Assembly (NCBI GenBank): GCA_900642245.1
Contig: CAAAJI010000038.1
Coordinates: 23,581 to 87,580, forward strand
Reading direction: 5' to 3'
Length of the DNA: 64,000 bases
DNA from: Fragilaria radians
Taxonomy: Eukaryota; Bacillariophyta; Fragilariophyceae; Fragilariales; Fragilariaceae
The notes below the pieces were generated by a model. The model saw only the letters and a list, made by a program, of their open reading frames with translations, had not been told where the DNA came from and ran no database searches. Below, piece after piece: positions 1-10,922 of this stretch (its first letter is position 1; each line of letters begins with the position of its first letter). Both the position numbers and the translations under genes were made by a program.

Positions 1-828
1 GGATTCAAGTAGTTGTAACGGTAGGAAGACCAGGATCTCGACAGAGGATCCCGGCCAAGGCAAATAATTTTTGTTCCCGTCATCTTTTGTTCTACTAACT
101 TCACAACATTAGGATATGGGAGATAGCCAGGACTAGCCTCTCCAGTCATAAGAGCCACCGCTGGCCATAAATGTGGTTGTCGTCGCGAAATGACCCATGT
201 ACCACTTCAAGCCATAATTTGCATAATATTTGAAGTAATGAATTTGCTTCTCAGAAGCCGGAAGTACTCGAGGATGCTCTACAAGGTAGTGATAAAGTGA
301 CGATGTTCCACATTTTCCTTGCCCGATGATCAGAAAACCTGGTCTACAAAAATTTGAATACATTGTAATGTCCTCCGAACGAATGATAGCATTTCTTTGT
401 GAATCATATTGAAGTCCAGACTTATTCCCGACAGAAGTCAGATTCATCCAGTCAATTGTCTGCCGTGGTGGAAAGCAAGGACCCCATACATCGACGCACA
501 CTCCATTTTCGTTGCAAAGATTTGATTGATCCCAAAATGATGGAACAACACCATCTTGATTAATGAGATCCGAATTGGAGTACAATTTTGATTCCAAAAG
601 AAATGATGGAAATGAAGAAGGAAATCCAAATATCTGTTTCTGTTGTGGTTGCGTTCGAACTCGCGTTACCTTAGAAGAAGCACGAGAAAAGAATTTGTTG
701 GGATTCCATGTGTACACAATGGCCATGATTCCAATCACAACCACAACGATCATCCACCTTTGGCATTGTCGGAATAAACAAAAATGATGGCTTATCCTGG
801 ATATCATCATGTCAATCACTTCAAACAT
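1..828 (-). CDS. Golgi-type sulfotransferase, partial at left edge, with a +1 frame break
   Basis: Predicted type II membrane sulfotransferase that would transfer sulfate from PAPS, probably to carbohydrate in the Golgi. The start ATG is at 828. A short cytosolic tail is followed by one membrane anchor (WMIVVVVIGIMAIVYTW, about residues 25-41). The 5'-phosphosulfate-binding loop is GQGKCGTSSLYHYL near residue 170. The open frame stops at 133-135 just after FMASGG, but the next frame continues immediately with TGEASPGYLPYPNV and then the 3'-phosphate motif RDPLSRSWSSY, up to the window edge. Both halves belong to one sulfotransferase domain, so one extra base lies at about 154-160 (within GGTGGC on the coding strand). 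This could be an assembly indel, a real mutation or, less likely, a 34-nt intron. The family and the membrane anchor are clear; the acceptor substrate is not. The C-terminus lies outside the window. Confidence 0.8.
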
Positions 829-2928
829 ATAGTCGTATAATCTTGATGCTTCGAAGGTTGAAGAATAATCGATTTAGGTGAATTCTTCTTGTTTACATCG
901 AGTTGTTGAGTGTTGCTTGCAAACTTGGGGGGGGAGGGGGGCTCATTTTCTCATGTGAATAAAAATCAATGATCCTTCTACACAGATATTTACATATAAA
1001 CACATCATGTGGAAGTGATTTTGATGAGGTTTCCTCAACAAACCAAAACTTAAAGTATCTTTTCCTTTCCCGAAAACAAGTTGACAGAGCGTTAGCACAT
1101 TGTGTTTGTGTTTTTTGGAAGATCACTTAATTTATTGAATTGCATTTAAAAATCAATCCTTCGTATTTTAACGTGCAATCCTAGAGTTGAAGTTCTGTAC
1201 AATTCCAGGTCAACGCTGATTTCAAAGCAGAGGTGTTTCTAGAGATGAAATTGACATACATTTGCTTGAAATCAAGCTTGAATTGCTTTCAGTCTCGAAG
1301 GCAATCAAGCGAGGACAGAGGTATCCCAACCAGGTACAGATTAGATTAATATTTCTATTGCTCTTTTCAGTGCCATTCGGTCGTGGTTCAAATAGATATT
1401 CATGGAAAATTCCCTTAATCTTACTCTTCCTGCTGAAGCAAAATAATGCATATCCTTCAGGTTTCCGATTAGAGTTATTTGAATGAGACAACCCTAGTAG
1501 ATAGCTGTTATTAGGATATTTTCATATGTAATGGATTGAGGTAGTGTGGTATCATTGCATGTCAGAATGGTTGTGGCTTTTGCTGTGCCTTGAAAATTAT
1601 TTGAACTCTGGACTTTGCTGCATTACTCTAACATTGATTCTCCTTATTTTATATTTTTCTCCGATTGACCGTGTTACCAAATCAGGACTACCCATCAAAG
1701 TTTGTTTTGCAGGCTACTTCATCAGGCTTGATTATCACTTTCTTCTTTCCACTAATTAGGTGCTGTGGGCTTAGCAATGAAATAGTGAGGTCAAGTATCA
1801 GGTCCAAAAGCTATCATATTTAGCCTTTGATGATCTTAGGCTTGTATTGAATATCTTGAACTTTCATGAATGTTATCATTTCTATATTGCCATTCATTTA
1901 GTTGAAACCTTCAGGATACTAGCAGAGTATCTGTTTTTTTCTATGCTCTTCATTTATCTGGGGGATTCACATTCTATCCATTCAGTACTAACAAAGCCTA
2001 TCATACCTTTGTGCCATTTGTTGGATTAACAAAATACGTTCATAAAGACCCGTCATCAACCTTAGAATTTCTTGGGGCAAAGCTTTTGCAGTCTATGTTT
2101 CTTGGTTTGCACATACCAATGTGCTGCATTGATTCGATGTTGGTGCTGTAGCAAAAACATACTCTCATACTTGATATAATACCTTCCTTCAGACTTATTA
2201 GTAAGCTTTAAGTTGCTTGGAGAATGACCTCTGTGCAGCCTAGGTTTCTTGTTCTACACGTGACAATGTACAGCATTGGTTCAATGATGTTGTTGCAACA
2301 AAATCATACATACCCTTTGGTAATTTTGCGCCGGATTGGACATGTTATGTTGGAGCAATATCATGTATCATCTTGTGGATTCCTTTTGGCCATTGCCTGT
2401 GTTCTGAGATGGCTTTGAAGGAAAAGTTGCAACGGACATCAACATTATCTTCCTTGTCGATTTCTTGTAATACTGTTTTATTTACATTTTTGGTATTTCT
2501 TGATATAACTATGTTGTGACTTTCCCAGACAGAATTGTGCAATAGATCATAATCACTCCATGAAAGTTGAGGTCTCATACTTTTCATTGTTGGAGTCTTT
2601 TAGATATTGGAAACAACCTTTAACAGTATAGGTTAGGAATCTATTGGCTTTGTTTGCCATAGTTGCTAAATATGGTAGGAAATGGTCATTTTGGGCTCTC
2701 AGTTTGATCCTAATCTGATCGTATTCTCTTCTTGTGATTCAGGATTGGTCAAGCTAAAGATAAGCTTTCTAGTACTGGATCTAAGGATGACTTGGACCTT
2801 CTAGTCCTTTAATGATTGCATTTGTGATTTGTTTAGTCTTCAAGTTGCCTCAATGCATCATTCTATTTAATGCATTACATCACATTTACATTGCATTTAT
2901 CTATGTGGATGATTCAATACTTGTAAAG
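829..2928. other. Intergenic, AT-rich, no supported gene
   Basis: No coding sequence is supported here. A G-rich run lies at about 927-942. Short open frames show no recognisable motif or sustained coding bias. A diverged direct repeat at 2090-2309 is listed separately. The stretch may hold old transposon debris, but nothing in it could be named. Confidence 0.5.
2090..2309. repeat. Diverged direct repeat, two copies of about 73 bp
   Basis: The segments 2090-2162 and 2237-2309 align along their length (shared words include TTTCTTG, CAATGT, GCATTG, GATGTT and TTG...GCA). They differ at roughly a fifth to a quarter of positions, judged by eye. A weaker third similarity follows at about 2335-2375. 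This is consistent with an old tandem duplication or decayed repeat family. Confidence 0.4.
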
Positions 2929-4125
2929 TCATATATTGCTCTTTGCTCTGGAACAACCACATCTTAGTCTGCTTTCATTGTAATGTCGGTTCTCCAGTCT
3001 TTGTTGATTAACCATGACCAACTGAGCACCAAACATCATGCATTGCACATCTTGAATTTTTTTCTTTTCTTGAACCATATAGTATCTGATACCCCTTTGT
3101 AGATTGTATGTTTTCACTTTAACAGTGTCCATCAAGATGTTTTCCTTTTCTGCCAATTTGGCCGCTATATAGCTGCTTTTCTTGGCATCAAGTCGTACTT
3201 GAATTGGATTGTCAGTGTAGAATTCTTTTGGGAAGGCCAAATATTCCACACTTTGGACACATTTGGTTATTGTGGGTTAGATGTGGTGGATGCAAGCTGT
3301 ATCTCATCTGTAGATAGCTTGGGTGGCTTGACTATCCTATACATCTTATAGCCCGACTTATGTAGTCATTGTGTAATGTAGTCCTGATTTTTATAATGTT
3401 CCTTGAAATGCCCGCCAATCACAATCAAGGTGTTGTTGTGCTGAATCTTACAAAATTCATCTTTTCTTTCCGTGATCAACGCATTGTTTGGATCATCAGG
3501 ACGTCATTGTGAGAATATACTGGTGACTTAGTAGACATAGATCATGACTACTCTCACATCACCTCTGAGTTGGTACGCCAGACCTCACCATCTTCCAGCG
3601 TGTTTGTGTAGAATTCTGGTCTTCATTCCAGTTTTGTAGTGCAGAATAAGCCTCCTGGTTTATAGGTACTTTTGTGCATACTTAAGTAATCGTCTCCTCA
3701 AATATATGACTGAATCTCTGGATTCCGAAAGGAAGCGATGACGTCTTGACCCAAAGTACTTCAACTTTTCTTTTATCAAGCCAATGTAGTAAAGAGGCTT
3801 GAACCGTTTCCATATTTCTTATATAGCTACCCATTTCCTCTTGATATCTACGTACTTCAGCCCTCAACACATCAACGTTTGACGGCCCTGTGACGTTAGA
3901 TGGTGGTTCTGAAGTTTCGGATGGAGTTACCGCCGTCGTAGGCGGTGAATTGTTTGGTACTTGTAAAAAAGCAATGACTTTGGTATCCCAATTATCCTTT
4001 TTCCAAACTTGACCTGCAAGCTGAATTGAGTGTTGAAGGAGAAAGTCCATAATAAAGCCATACTCTTCAAGGTCCCTTTCCAATGTATTGCCGCGTATTT
4101 GATGTACAACAATGATTTTCAACAT
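2929..4125 (-). pseudogene. Decayed protein-coding gene, unrecognised
   Basis: Two minus-strand open stretches (4125-3682 and 3249-2929) have ordinary protein-like composition. The interval between them also reads as protein in shifting frames with several stops (for example RPEFYTNTLEDGEVWRTNSE near 3620-3560). The order and strand are consistent over 1.2 kb, which suggests one gene broken by several stops and frameshifts. The last part contains TDNPIQVRLDAKKSSYIAAK and a basic segment ending in a Cys pair. I do not recognise the family. It could be an ORF of a mobile element or a lineage-specific gene. The 3682-4125 part could still be a short intact ORF. Confidence 0.3.
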
Positions 4126-4298
4126 ACATAATCTTTATGAATAGCCTCTTTGGTTAATCTGTAATAGCATATTCTTTCAGTTTATGTCAACTTTGGTCTT
4201 CTCTTTGTTCTGCAATTCAGCCTGTTTATATCCTGTCAGAGCGAGGTATATATCCCAGAATATTAAGCTGGTAGTAAACGTAATTGTTGACCATAGCG

Positions 4299-4492
4299 AT
4301 GTCATTCGTTACCTCGTTCACAAATATCTGTATCCAAGTGGGTCAGGTTTCTTCGCATTTAAGAAACAATAGCCTTAGTATCCGCTTTGGTTGAACTTTG
4401 CAATGCCATTCTTTGCCTCCTTCACAATAGAAGTATCCATGTGGATCAGTTTCTTGTTTCTTCTTATTTAAGAAACAGGAGCCCCAGTATCC
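4299..4492. repeat. Imperfect tandem repeat, two units of about 85-90 bp
   Basis: The segments 4299-4383 and 4403-4492 share the same order of words: CATTC, TTCACAA, GTATCCA-GTGG-TCAG, TTTAAGAAACA, AG-C---AGTATCC. The second copy carries a small internal insertion in the TTCTT run. This is an old tandem duplication. On the minus strand both copies can be read as similar peptides, so it may derive from the 5' side of the decayed gene at 2929-4125. Confidence 0.45.
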
Positions 4493-5323
4493 CCTGCTAT
4501 GAAAGAATTTTCCAAATATGAGATGGATTCTTCATTTGCCAGAATGCGATTTGTGTGATAATCCACAGAATTATTCATTTACATTTAATCGCACAACAGG
4601 GATCTATTCTACCTGTTTGAAGCAGTGGTTTTAATGCAGGTTGTATTGGCGTCTCCTGATACATTTACATTGAAGATGTCCTTAAAACCATATTATTACA
4701 ATATGATCTGAAGTTTGTTGAGAAGTATCCTGATGTCTGGCTTCTATGCGCTAAACGTGGTTGGTACTGGTTTGGTCGCCTTTGAGAAAATCTTTAAGTT
4801 ATTGGATTCAACCAAGATATCCGCCCGTTTCAACGGGAGTGAAATTTCAAAATTGACTTGCTGATTGGCTGTTGGTCGGTTTCTTGCAGCCAAAATCTGC
4901 TCTAGAGCTGCTGCCAATTTATTTGCAAGAGTATTGTCAAAGTTGGCGGTGTCACAACCCTCTGGTGCTCAGCATGTGCGACTCATGGCATTGGAAACGG
5001 GGAGGTTTATGCCGTGTGCTGATAGGCAGTTTTAATTGGATTGTGTTGGAATTATTAGCTTTATCAAACAAAGAGCATGGAAATTGGTAATCTTAAATAA
5101 GAGTTCAAGCTAGAACTAAATTGCAGAAACTTCGGTGAATCCGCGATGATTTATCGAAACGTCTTACATATAGTCGAGACATATATTCATGAATATATAA
5201 ATAAAAGGAATTGCACATGCGAGATGTAGGAATTTTCAGTTAGTCCGAAAGGGCATCTTGTATTCCAAAATTCCCAAAGGTATGAAAGAGTAAAAAAGAG
5301 TTGACACCAACTATTCAAGCAAA
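4493..5323. other. Intergenic, presumed promoter side of the tRNA-binding protein gene
   Basis: No supported gene lies here. The open frame 4872-5090 has no motif and starts at no convincing context. The last 200 bases (AT-rich, with ATATATTCATGAATATATAAATAAAA at about 5179-5204 in shorter pieces) are the likely promoter and 5' leader of the gene starting at 5324. Confidence 0.4.
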
Positions 5324-5866
5324 ATGTCCATCGATGTATCTCAATACAAAGTTGGAGTTATCGTTAGCCTTCAAGAATGCAGTAAATCTAAAAGTAGCTC
5401 GAAATCACTTCGTGCTTGTCAAATTGACATTGGTGAAGACTCCCACGTTACAATTGTTACATCAGCTACCAACGTTCGCGAGGGGTCTCGGGTTGCTGTA
5501 GCCTTGGCAGGTTCAACAGTTGTCTTGGACGGCGAGGAAATTGCAGTAACAAGGACTTCGGTTGGAGGCACTATGAGTGATGGGATGATATGCGATTCCA
5601 AGCTTTTAGGATGGACGGGAGGGTCAGCAGGTGTTGCACAAGTAATACCGGATGAATGCCCTTTGGGATTACCACCGCCCAAACAAAAGCCAAGACCACA
5701 AGGTACATCGAACGAAGGTAACGAATTAAGTAGCGATACTGCGGTGAAGGGATTGTTTGAAAAAAAGCTTACGAAGGAGGAAAAGAAAAAAATAGCCGAG
5801 GAGAGGAAAAAAGCTAGAGCGGCAAAGAAGGCGGCAGGAAACGACGATGGTGATGGAGCCATATAA
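5324..5866 (+). CDS. tRNA-binding (EMAPII/Arc1-type OB-fold) domain protein
   Basis: This is a 180-residue protein dominated by a tRNA-binding OB-fold of the kind found in Arc1p, AIMP1/EMAPII and the C-termini of methionyl- and tyrosyl-tRNA synthetases. Seen in the sequence: the start YKVGVIVSLQECSKSKS (residues 8-24), the DIGEDSHVTIVTS strand pair (about 35-47), VREGSRVAVAL, and the family-typical GGTMSDGMICDSKLLGW (about 81-97). The tail (about 146-171) is a Lys/Glu-rich helix (KLTKEEKKKIAEERKKARAA), likely to add non-specific RNA affinity. It probably supports aminoacylation as a free cofactor or in a synthetase complex. Start ATG at 5324; single exon. No synthetase domain is attached, unlike fused forms. 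Confidence 0.85.
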   Translation: MSIDVSQYKVGVIVSLQECSKSKSSSKSLRACQIDIGEDSHVTIVTSATNVREGSRVAVALAGSTVVLDGEEIAVTRTSVGGTMSDGMICDSKLLGWTGGSAGVAQVIPDECPLGLPPPKQKPRPQGTSNEGNELSSDTAVKGLFEKKLTKEEKKKIAEERKKARAAKKAAGNDDGDGAI

Positions 5867-6916
5867 AATTATTTTAGAAAAGTACCAACATTTTTACTAT
5901 CTTATACTCGGTCCATTGCCTTGCAATCGACAGTGCGACAGGGGTTTAGAAGTTTTCAATTACAGGCATCATACTTAATGAATTGACGATTCCTAAATCA
6001 ATCTTTGGTAAGGTATCGGTAGAGATTTGTGATGAATAATTCGAGAAATTAAAAGTTACGTGCGCAGCATTCATTGTAACTTTCTTATTGTTTGTTATCA
6101 TAAAATAATTACTTTATTGTATTGGACTTTAAACATTAGCATGGATATAAATCACTAGTAAAATTGCAATTTTCAATCTAGCTTTCTTTAAAGATCGCTG
6201 TACCTAAAGGCTTATGCAAACCAGAATTACAGGGAGTCATTGCTGAACTTAGCACCTTCTAACTTAAGAATTCATTGCTTTTGTTCATCAATTTTTTTAT
6301 TTGATTTCCTTTCATATCTAACTGCCCATGACTTTTGGCTCCTAGAGCACATGTCAGAATTTATCCACTCCTCATTTACACTTTTCTTTGATCTTTTCTC
6401 ATGCACAATTTTCACAGACCACAAAGTTTGCCGTGACTGAGATTCTGTCAACCACCAAGTTTCCCATGAGGTACGTTCATGTAATTTTAGTTCTCAAGGC
6501 AGGATTTTGTTCACATCTGTTCAACTGAAATTGCATTTTCCCAGGTGATTAAACGTGCTTTGGTCTCAGTATTCTGATCAAAAAACATTTTCGTGTTGTT
6601 TGAATGCCTTGCCTGATGCAGTTCTGATACTGAAAAGTCTCCACAAAAAAAGTCTGGATGAAAATTAATGTCAAGTAGATTCATTGATTGAACGCAGAGC
6701 CATCTTAATATGTAACATGCAACTTTACCCATGCCATCTTTGTTGCTTCCTTTTTTTTTTGTTTCCCATCCAATCACCCTATTAACACTGATTAAATGCT
6801 TGAAAAATTCCCGATTCCCTCTCTCCTCTATTCCACCGTAGTGGAGTATCGGTATACAAGTATTGAATTGTATCCAATGGTAATTCGCTAAATTGGCGCT
6901 CCAGTGGTGTTCGACA
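5867..6916. other. Intergenic between tRNA-binding protein and importin genes
   Basis: About 1 kb without a supported gene. It contains the 3' region of the upstream gene and the promoter side of the importin gene. Open frames at 6240-6440 and 6511-6777 (minus) have no recognisable motif. A T-rich run (TTTTTTTTTT) is at about 6751. The importin reading frame is open back to a stop at 6881, but only TTG codons precede the ATG at 6917. Confidence 0.4.
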
Positions 6917-9538
6917 ATGATACCCCCACAGGAATTGCCCGCGCCGTCGGATAATGTGGATGAAGAGCTCGTGAGAATCCTTGAGGTTTTGAGGGTTATC
7001 TACTCACCTCTCAACAGTAACGAAGGATGGAGTCGTCAGCTAGCGGATAGGTATCTTGTTCGATTTCAGTCTACGCCGATTGCATGGGTGGTCTGCGATC
7101 GATTATTGCATAATGCAGATCCACAAGCTCGTTTCTTCGCAGCACAGACGATACATCACAAATGTCAATGTGATATTCACCAGCTTCCTGTTTCGTCATT
7201 GCCATCACTGAAGGACTCCTTAATGCTACAGTTGCACCAAGCGGAGCACGGATCTTTCAAGACTCAATTAGCTTTATCTATTGCAGCCCTGGCAATTCAA
7301 ATGAGCTGGACAACAGTTATGCAAGATCTTGCAACATCGCCTCATGCTTTGCTTGTCTTTCAAGTTTTACCTGAAGAATGTTCCTCAAATCGGATAATCC
7401 TTGAGGATGAAAGCCTTCGATTCATCATGGAAGATGCACTTTTATCTAATGCAAGGCAAGTTTTAGAGTATTCTTCTTTCGATCTTTGGCTTTCTTGGAT
7501 TCGTTACCTTCCTATACCTGCAGAAGTGATTGTGGAGGCCAACATTGTTCCTATTTGTTTGCATGCCATTCATGACAATGAAGTAGCTGTCGATGTATTG
7601 GTTGAAATGATTCGAATGTATCCAAGTTATGGACCCCACAATAAATCCTTAGTGCAATCGATTCTTCCTTCCGTCATGACTCTTCCTCTGGATCAAGTTC
7701 TTGCTGGAGATGACGATGACGTTAAGCTTTCTTACTGCCGAATTTTTACCGAAGTTGGCGAATCCTATCTTTCGATCCTTCTCGAGCAGGATGGTCAGTC
7801 AATTCTAACAAAGGTAACACAGTGTACCTCTATTCCAGATAATTCAATATCAGGAATGACACATAACTTTTGGTATCGGTTTGTTATGGAACTTGAGCAT
7901 ATGGACGACTATAGGAAGAGGCAAAATCAGGTCGATCTCTACACGCCTCATTTGCGAAATTTATTAGATGTTTGCTTAATTCATATGGAGTACCCATCAA
8001 ATGGGGAACTTTCTGAGGAGAGCATCGATGATTTTCATAAGGAACGTTTTTCTTTGAGTGAAACTACAGAGGACTGCTGCCGCCTACTAGGTGGGCATTC
8101 CGTTCTTGAGAGAATAGGAGCTAGGCTTGCTTCAGCACAATCTAACTGGATATCTATAGAAGCCTGCCTTTACGCCATGCAACCATTAGCGAAATATATC
8201 CCACATGATGAAAATGATTTTATGCCTCGATGCTTTACTCTCCTACAACAGCTTCCAACTAACATTGAACCACTGCGCTACACTGCTAGTATGTTCATCG
8301 GAAAATATGCTGCCTGGCTGGCAACTCATTCCGACCATCTCCGTCCTATACTTCCCTACTTAGCACAAGGCTTATGGATGCCAAAGTGTGCGCATGCAGC
8401 TGCCATGGCAATTAAGTCACTTTGTGAATTCATCCCTTTAGGCGAGCCAGTTTTCGAGCTTTATGGTGAAATCTGTGGAAGAATTGAGCTTGGGAATGAG
8501 TTAGAAATACTAGATGGCCTGTGCAAATGTATTGAAGAGAATTTGGTCCCTATGTACTTACCAAAAATCATGCAACCAATTGGGTCAAGACTGCAAGCAT
8601 CTCTTCAAAATCCGTCGTCAAAAGATTTGCAAACTGAATTGGATCGCATCACTGTGGTCCTTCGGTACCTCCGCCTCGATCCACTGACAATGGTGGGAAT
8701 ACTACAAACAAGCTGGACGATGCTTGAATGTGCAGGTAAAATGTTTTCTAACGAGATTATTGTAGCTGAAAAGCTCTGTCGCTTTCACAAACACACTCTT
8801 CGACGTTGTGGATCCGAAAATTACGCTCCAATTTTACCTAGCTTGATGACCACAATTGTAAATTTGTTTCAGTGTAGCCATCAGGCACCGTATCTTTACC
8901 TTGCTTCAATAGTGGGCTCAGAATTTCCTGGGCACCCAGAATTGTTCAATATGATCGAAATCCTGTGCCAAACGGCATTTGGGATTCTGACAAACAAGAG
9001 CGCTATGATTTCCCAGCCAGATGTTGTGGAAGAACTATTCTACTTTATTGGAAGAATGCTGCAAAATTGTCCTCAGCAGGTGTTGGCAGGAACGTCGGAA
9101 AGGGCGCAAAACATGTTTTGTCGTCTGATAGAGTGCGCCCTTCTTGCTTTGGAAGTTGATCACCGAGATGCAAACCGTGGTACACTACATTTTTTGCAGC
9201 AGTGGGTTTCCGTGCACCGTGAAGGAACCCTCTTTTTTCAACGATACGGTCCGGATGTAGTCAATCAATTGATTAGGTCTTTGCGAGGTGATCTTCCTTT
9301 GTATTGTTTGGAGCGTGGGAATGGAAGTGTCTCGGGAGTATTGTTTCACTTAAAAGTAGCGTGTGCTGTGGAATTCCAATCGTGGTTAACAGTGGCGTTG
9401 CAAGGAATTCCGGATCGAATTAGCAGGGATTTCGAGAACGCAGTTAAACGTCAAAAAGACAGGAATGATTTCGATGTGGTTGTAAGAAGCTTCAAAATAG
9501 CACTCGAACGTTACCGAAAAATGAGTCGAATGAATTGA
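6917..9538 (+). CDS. TNPO3: Transportin-3 / Mtr10-like nuclear import receptor (importin-beta family)
   Basis: An all-helical HEAT-repeat karyopherin that would carry cargoes such as SR-type splicing factors into the nucleus in a RanGTP-dependent cycle. The first ATG in frame is at 6917 (protein starting MIPPQELPAP, 873 residues), matching transportin-3 size (about 920). The N-terminus has the exportin-1-like/importin-beta signature: a helix pair with STPIAWVVCDRLLHN, then ARFFAAQTIHHKCQCDIHQL, then QLALSIAALAIQMSW. After it comes the family-typical stretch LLVFQVLPEEC. The rest is a repeat of amphipathic helices to the C-terminus. Single exon. It is followed 34 bp later by the convergent nucleotide-sugar transporter gene. 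Importin-13 is the nearest alternative; the LPEEC region favours TNPO3. Cargo is inferred from family knowledge only. Confidence 0.8.
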   Translation: MIPPQELPAPSDNVDEELVRILEVLRVIYSPLNSNEGWSRQLADRYLVRFQSTPIAWVVCDRLLHNADPQARFFAAQTIHHKCQCDIHQLPVSSLPSLKDSLMLQLHQAEHGSFKTQLALSIAALAIQMSWTTVMQDLATSPHALLVFQVLPEECSSNRIILEDESLRFIMEDALLSNARQVLEYSSFDLWLSWIRYLPIPAEVIVEANIVPICLHAIHDNEVAVDVLVEMIRMYPSYGPHNKSLVQSILPSVMTLPLDQVLAGDDDDVKLSYCRIFTEVGESYLSILLEQDGQSILTKVTQCTSIPDNSISGMTHNFWYRFVMELEHMDDYRKRQNQVDLYTPHLRNLLDVCLIHMEYPSNGELSEESIDDFHKERFSLSETTEDCCRLLGGHSVLERIGARLASAQSNWISIEACLYAMQPLAKYIPHDENDFMPRCFTLLQQLPTNIEPLRYTASMFIGKYAAWLATHSDHLRPILPYLAQGLWMPKCAHAAAMAIKSLCEFIPLGEPVFELYGEICGRIELGNELEILDGLCKCIEENLVPMYLPKIMQPIGSRLQASLQNPSSKDLQTELDRITVVLRYLRLDPLTMVGILQTSWTMLECAGKMFSNEIIVAEKLCRFHKHTLRRCGSENYAPILPSLMTTIVNLFQCSHQAPYLYLASIVGSEFPGHPELFNMIEILCQTAFGILTNKSAMISQPDVVEELFYFIGRMLQNCPQQVLAGTSERAQNMFCRLIECALLALEVDHRDANRGTLHFLQQWVSVHREGTLFFQRYGPDVVNQLIRSLRGDLPLYCLERGNGSVSGVLFHLKVACAVEFQSWLTVALQGIPDRISRDFENAVKRQKDRNDFDVVVRSFKIALERYRKMSRMN

Positions 9539-9572
9539 TTGAGGATTAATCCAAGATAATATTGATTATGAT

Positions 9573-10922
9573 TTATTTTTTTAATTCATTAGGCTTTTGA
9601 AGCTCGATATCTCCATCATCAGCAGAAGGGTCTTCTAACAATTTTTGAATTTCTTCATTAGGGTTTGCGTCTGAAGTTGGAGGTTGAGGTTCTCCATGAC
9701 TTTTCTTGTTCTTCTTACCCCAGAAATTCATGATCATTGATCCAACTGAGATAACAAGGCCCAAAAATTGGAGGGGAGCGAGAGAGTGACCGAAGAATAG
9801 GATTGATGCGACCAATGTTGTTACCTTACGTGCTAAGCCAATGATTGAACAAGTCAGAGCTCCGAATTTCGCAATAGTAATGAAGATAAATACTTGGCCG
9901 AGAGCACCGCTGAGACCTAAAGCGATCAAGAGAAATCCCATATCTTGACACATCTGTATAAATTCGTGAACTTGATTTAAAACAACAAGACCAACACCAG
10001 CAAGGATAGTTTTTCCCAACTGAATATTGTACATGAGGTCGAAAGGTCCAACATGATGTACAGCCATGAGCTTGTCCTCATAGGCGCCAGTTCCTCCGTC
10101 AAAACAAAGTGAAATGAAGAGCAGTAGCAATCCAATAAACTGCGACGCCGAATCTCCAACATTATCAGAATTATGCTTGCTTTTGCTACCTCCACCCATA
10201 AAAAGTGCTACACCTGCTACAATCATGGCCACATTTAGATACTTTCGCATTGGATATGTCTTTCCCATAACTGCTCCCATGAGCATGACAGGTACGGGCT
10301 TACAGGACTTCGCCAAAACTTGAATGGGGTATATGACGTATCTCAGAGATCTTACTGAGCAAAAAGTGGAACCCATGGAAGTAAGACCCAAGACAGCAAA
10401 ACGTGCCGGAGGAATGGAAGTTGGAGTCTCGTCTCGAACATGACGACCGGCGGCTGCCGTCAAAGTGTACAGACCTGACGTCACAAAAAGAAAGGATAGT
10501 TCATGCAATTTACGACCTCCACTTGTAGCGTATTCTAATAGGAGACCATATGCAACGAAAGAAATCATAATTCCGAAAAAGCAAGCAAATAGCCAGATAT
10601 TGCGCGAAAGGGTAGAATCTGATGACATTGTCTCGAATTGTGAGTTAGATTGTTTTGAGGTATGGTATAGAGAATCAATAGTGACTCCTGCTGTTTCGCC
10701 AGAAGAAAAATCTTTCTTTTGACCTGTTGTTTCAGCAGAAGGTTGATGAACGTTCGATGGTGATTGATCAAGCTCCACCTCTTGTCGGATAGCATCATCG
10801 ATTACTAGGTTTTGTTGTTTTCGTGTTGGGACTGTCGTTTCTTCTACGATGGAGTTCTTCTTTCGCTTTGTACGTTCAGGAACACCAGCACCACCTGCTG
10901 TAATTACAATCGGCGGTCCCAT
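9573..10922 (-). CDS. SLC35B1: SLC35B1-type nucleotide-sugar / ER transporter (UAA family)
   Basis: Multi-pass transporter of the UAA/DMT superfamily. In animals and yeast (HUT1) SLC35B1 sits in the ER membrane and moves UDP-galactose or exchanges ATP/ADP. Seen here: about 10 hydrophobic segments from residue 115 onward, the SLC35B1 hallmark YPIQVLAKSCKPVPVMLMG followed by YPMRKYLNVAMIVAGVALFM, and the C-terminal FGALTCSIIGLARKVTTLVA plus LAPLQFLGLVISVGSM. The N-terminal 110 residues are a basic, polar extension absent from short homologues. The first ATG is at 10922 (449 residues); the frame is open slightly further upstream, to a TTG. The C-terminus is acidic then ends ELKK, not a classic dilysine motif. 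It converges on the importin gene. Confidence 0.85.
   Translation of the reverse strand: MGPPIVITAGGAGVPERTKRKKNSIVEETTVPTRKQQNLVIDDAIRQEVELDQSPSNVHQPSAETTGQKKDFSSGETAGVTIDSLYHTSKQSNSQFETMSSDSTLSRNIWLFACFFGIMISFVAYGLLLEYATSGGRKLHELSFLFVTSGLYTLTAAAGRHVRDETPTSIPPARFAVLGLTSMGSTFCSVRSLRYVIYPIQVLAKSCKPVPVMLMGAVMGKTYPMRKYLNVAMIVAGVALFMGGGSKSKHNSDNVGDSASQFIGLLLLFISLCFDGGTGAYEDKLMAVHHVGPFDLMYNIQLGKTILAGVGLVVLNQVHEFIQMCQDMGFLLIALGLSGALGQVFIFITIAKFGALTCSIIGLARKVTTLVASILFFGHSLAPLQFLGLVISVGSMIMNFWGKKNKKSHGEPQPPTSDANPNEEIQKLLEDPSADDGDIELQKPNELKK

Noticed and set aside
163..196. 34-nt GT-AG micro-intron to explain the sulfotransferase frame break
   Set aside because: It would restore the frame but is far shorter than the introns seen here (69, 88, 314 nt) and would remove family-like residues HFATTTTFM; a one-base indel is simpler.
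5419..5862. 147-codon minus-strand frame opposite the tRNA-binding protein gene
   Set aside because: Low-complexity Ser/Phe-rich shadow of the Lys/Glu-rich sense strand; the sense protein has a clear domain.
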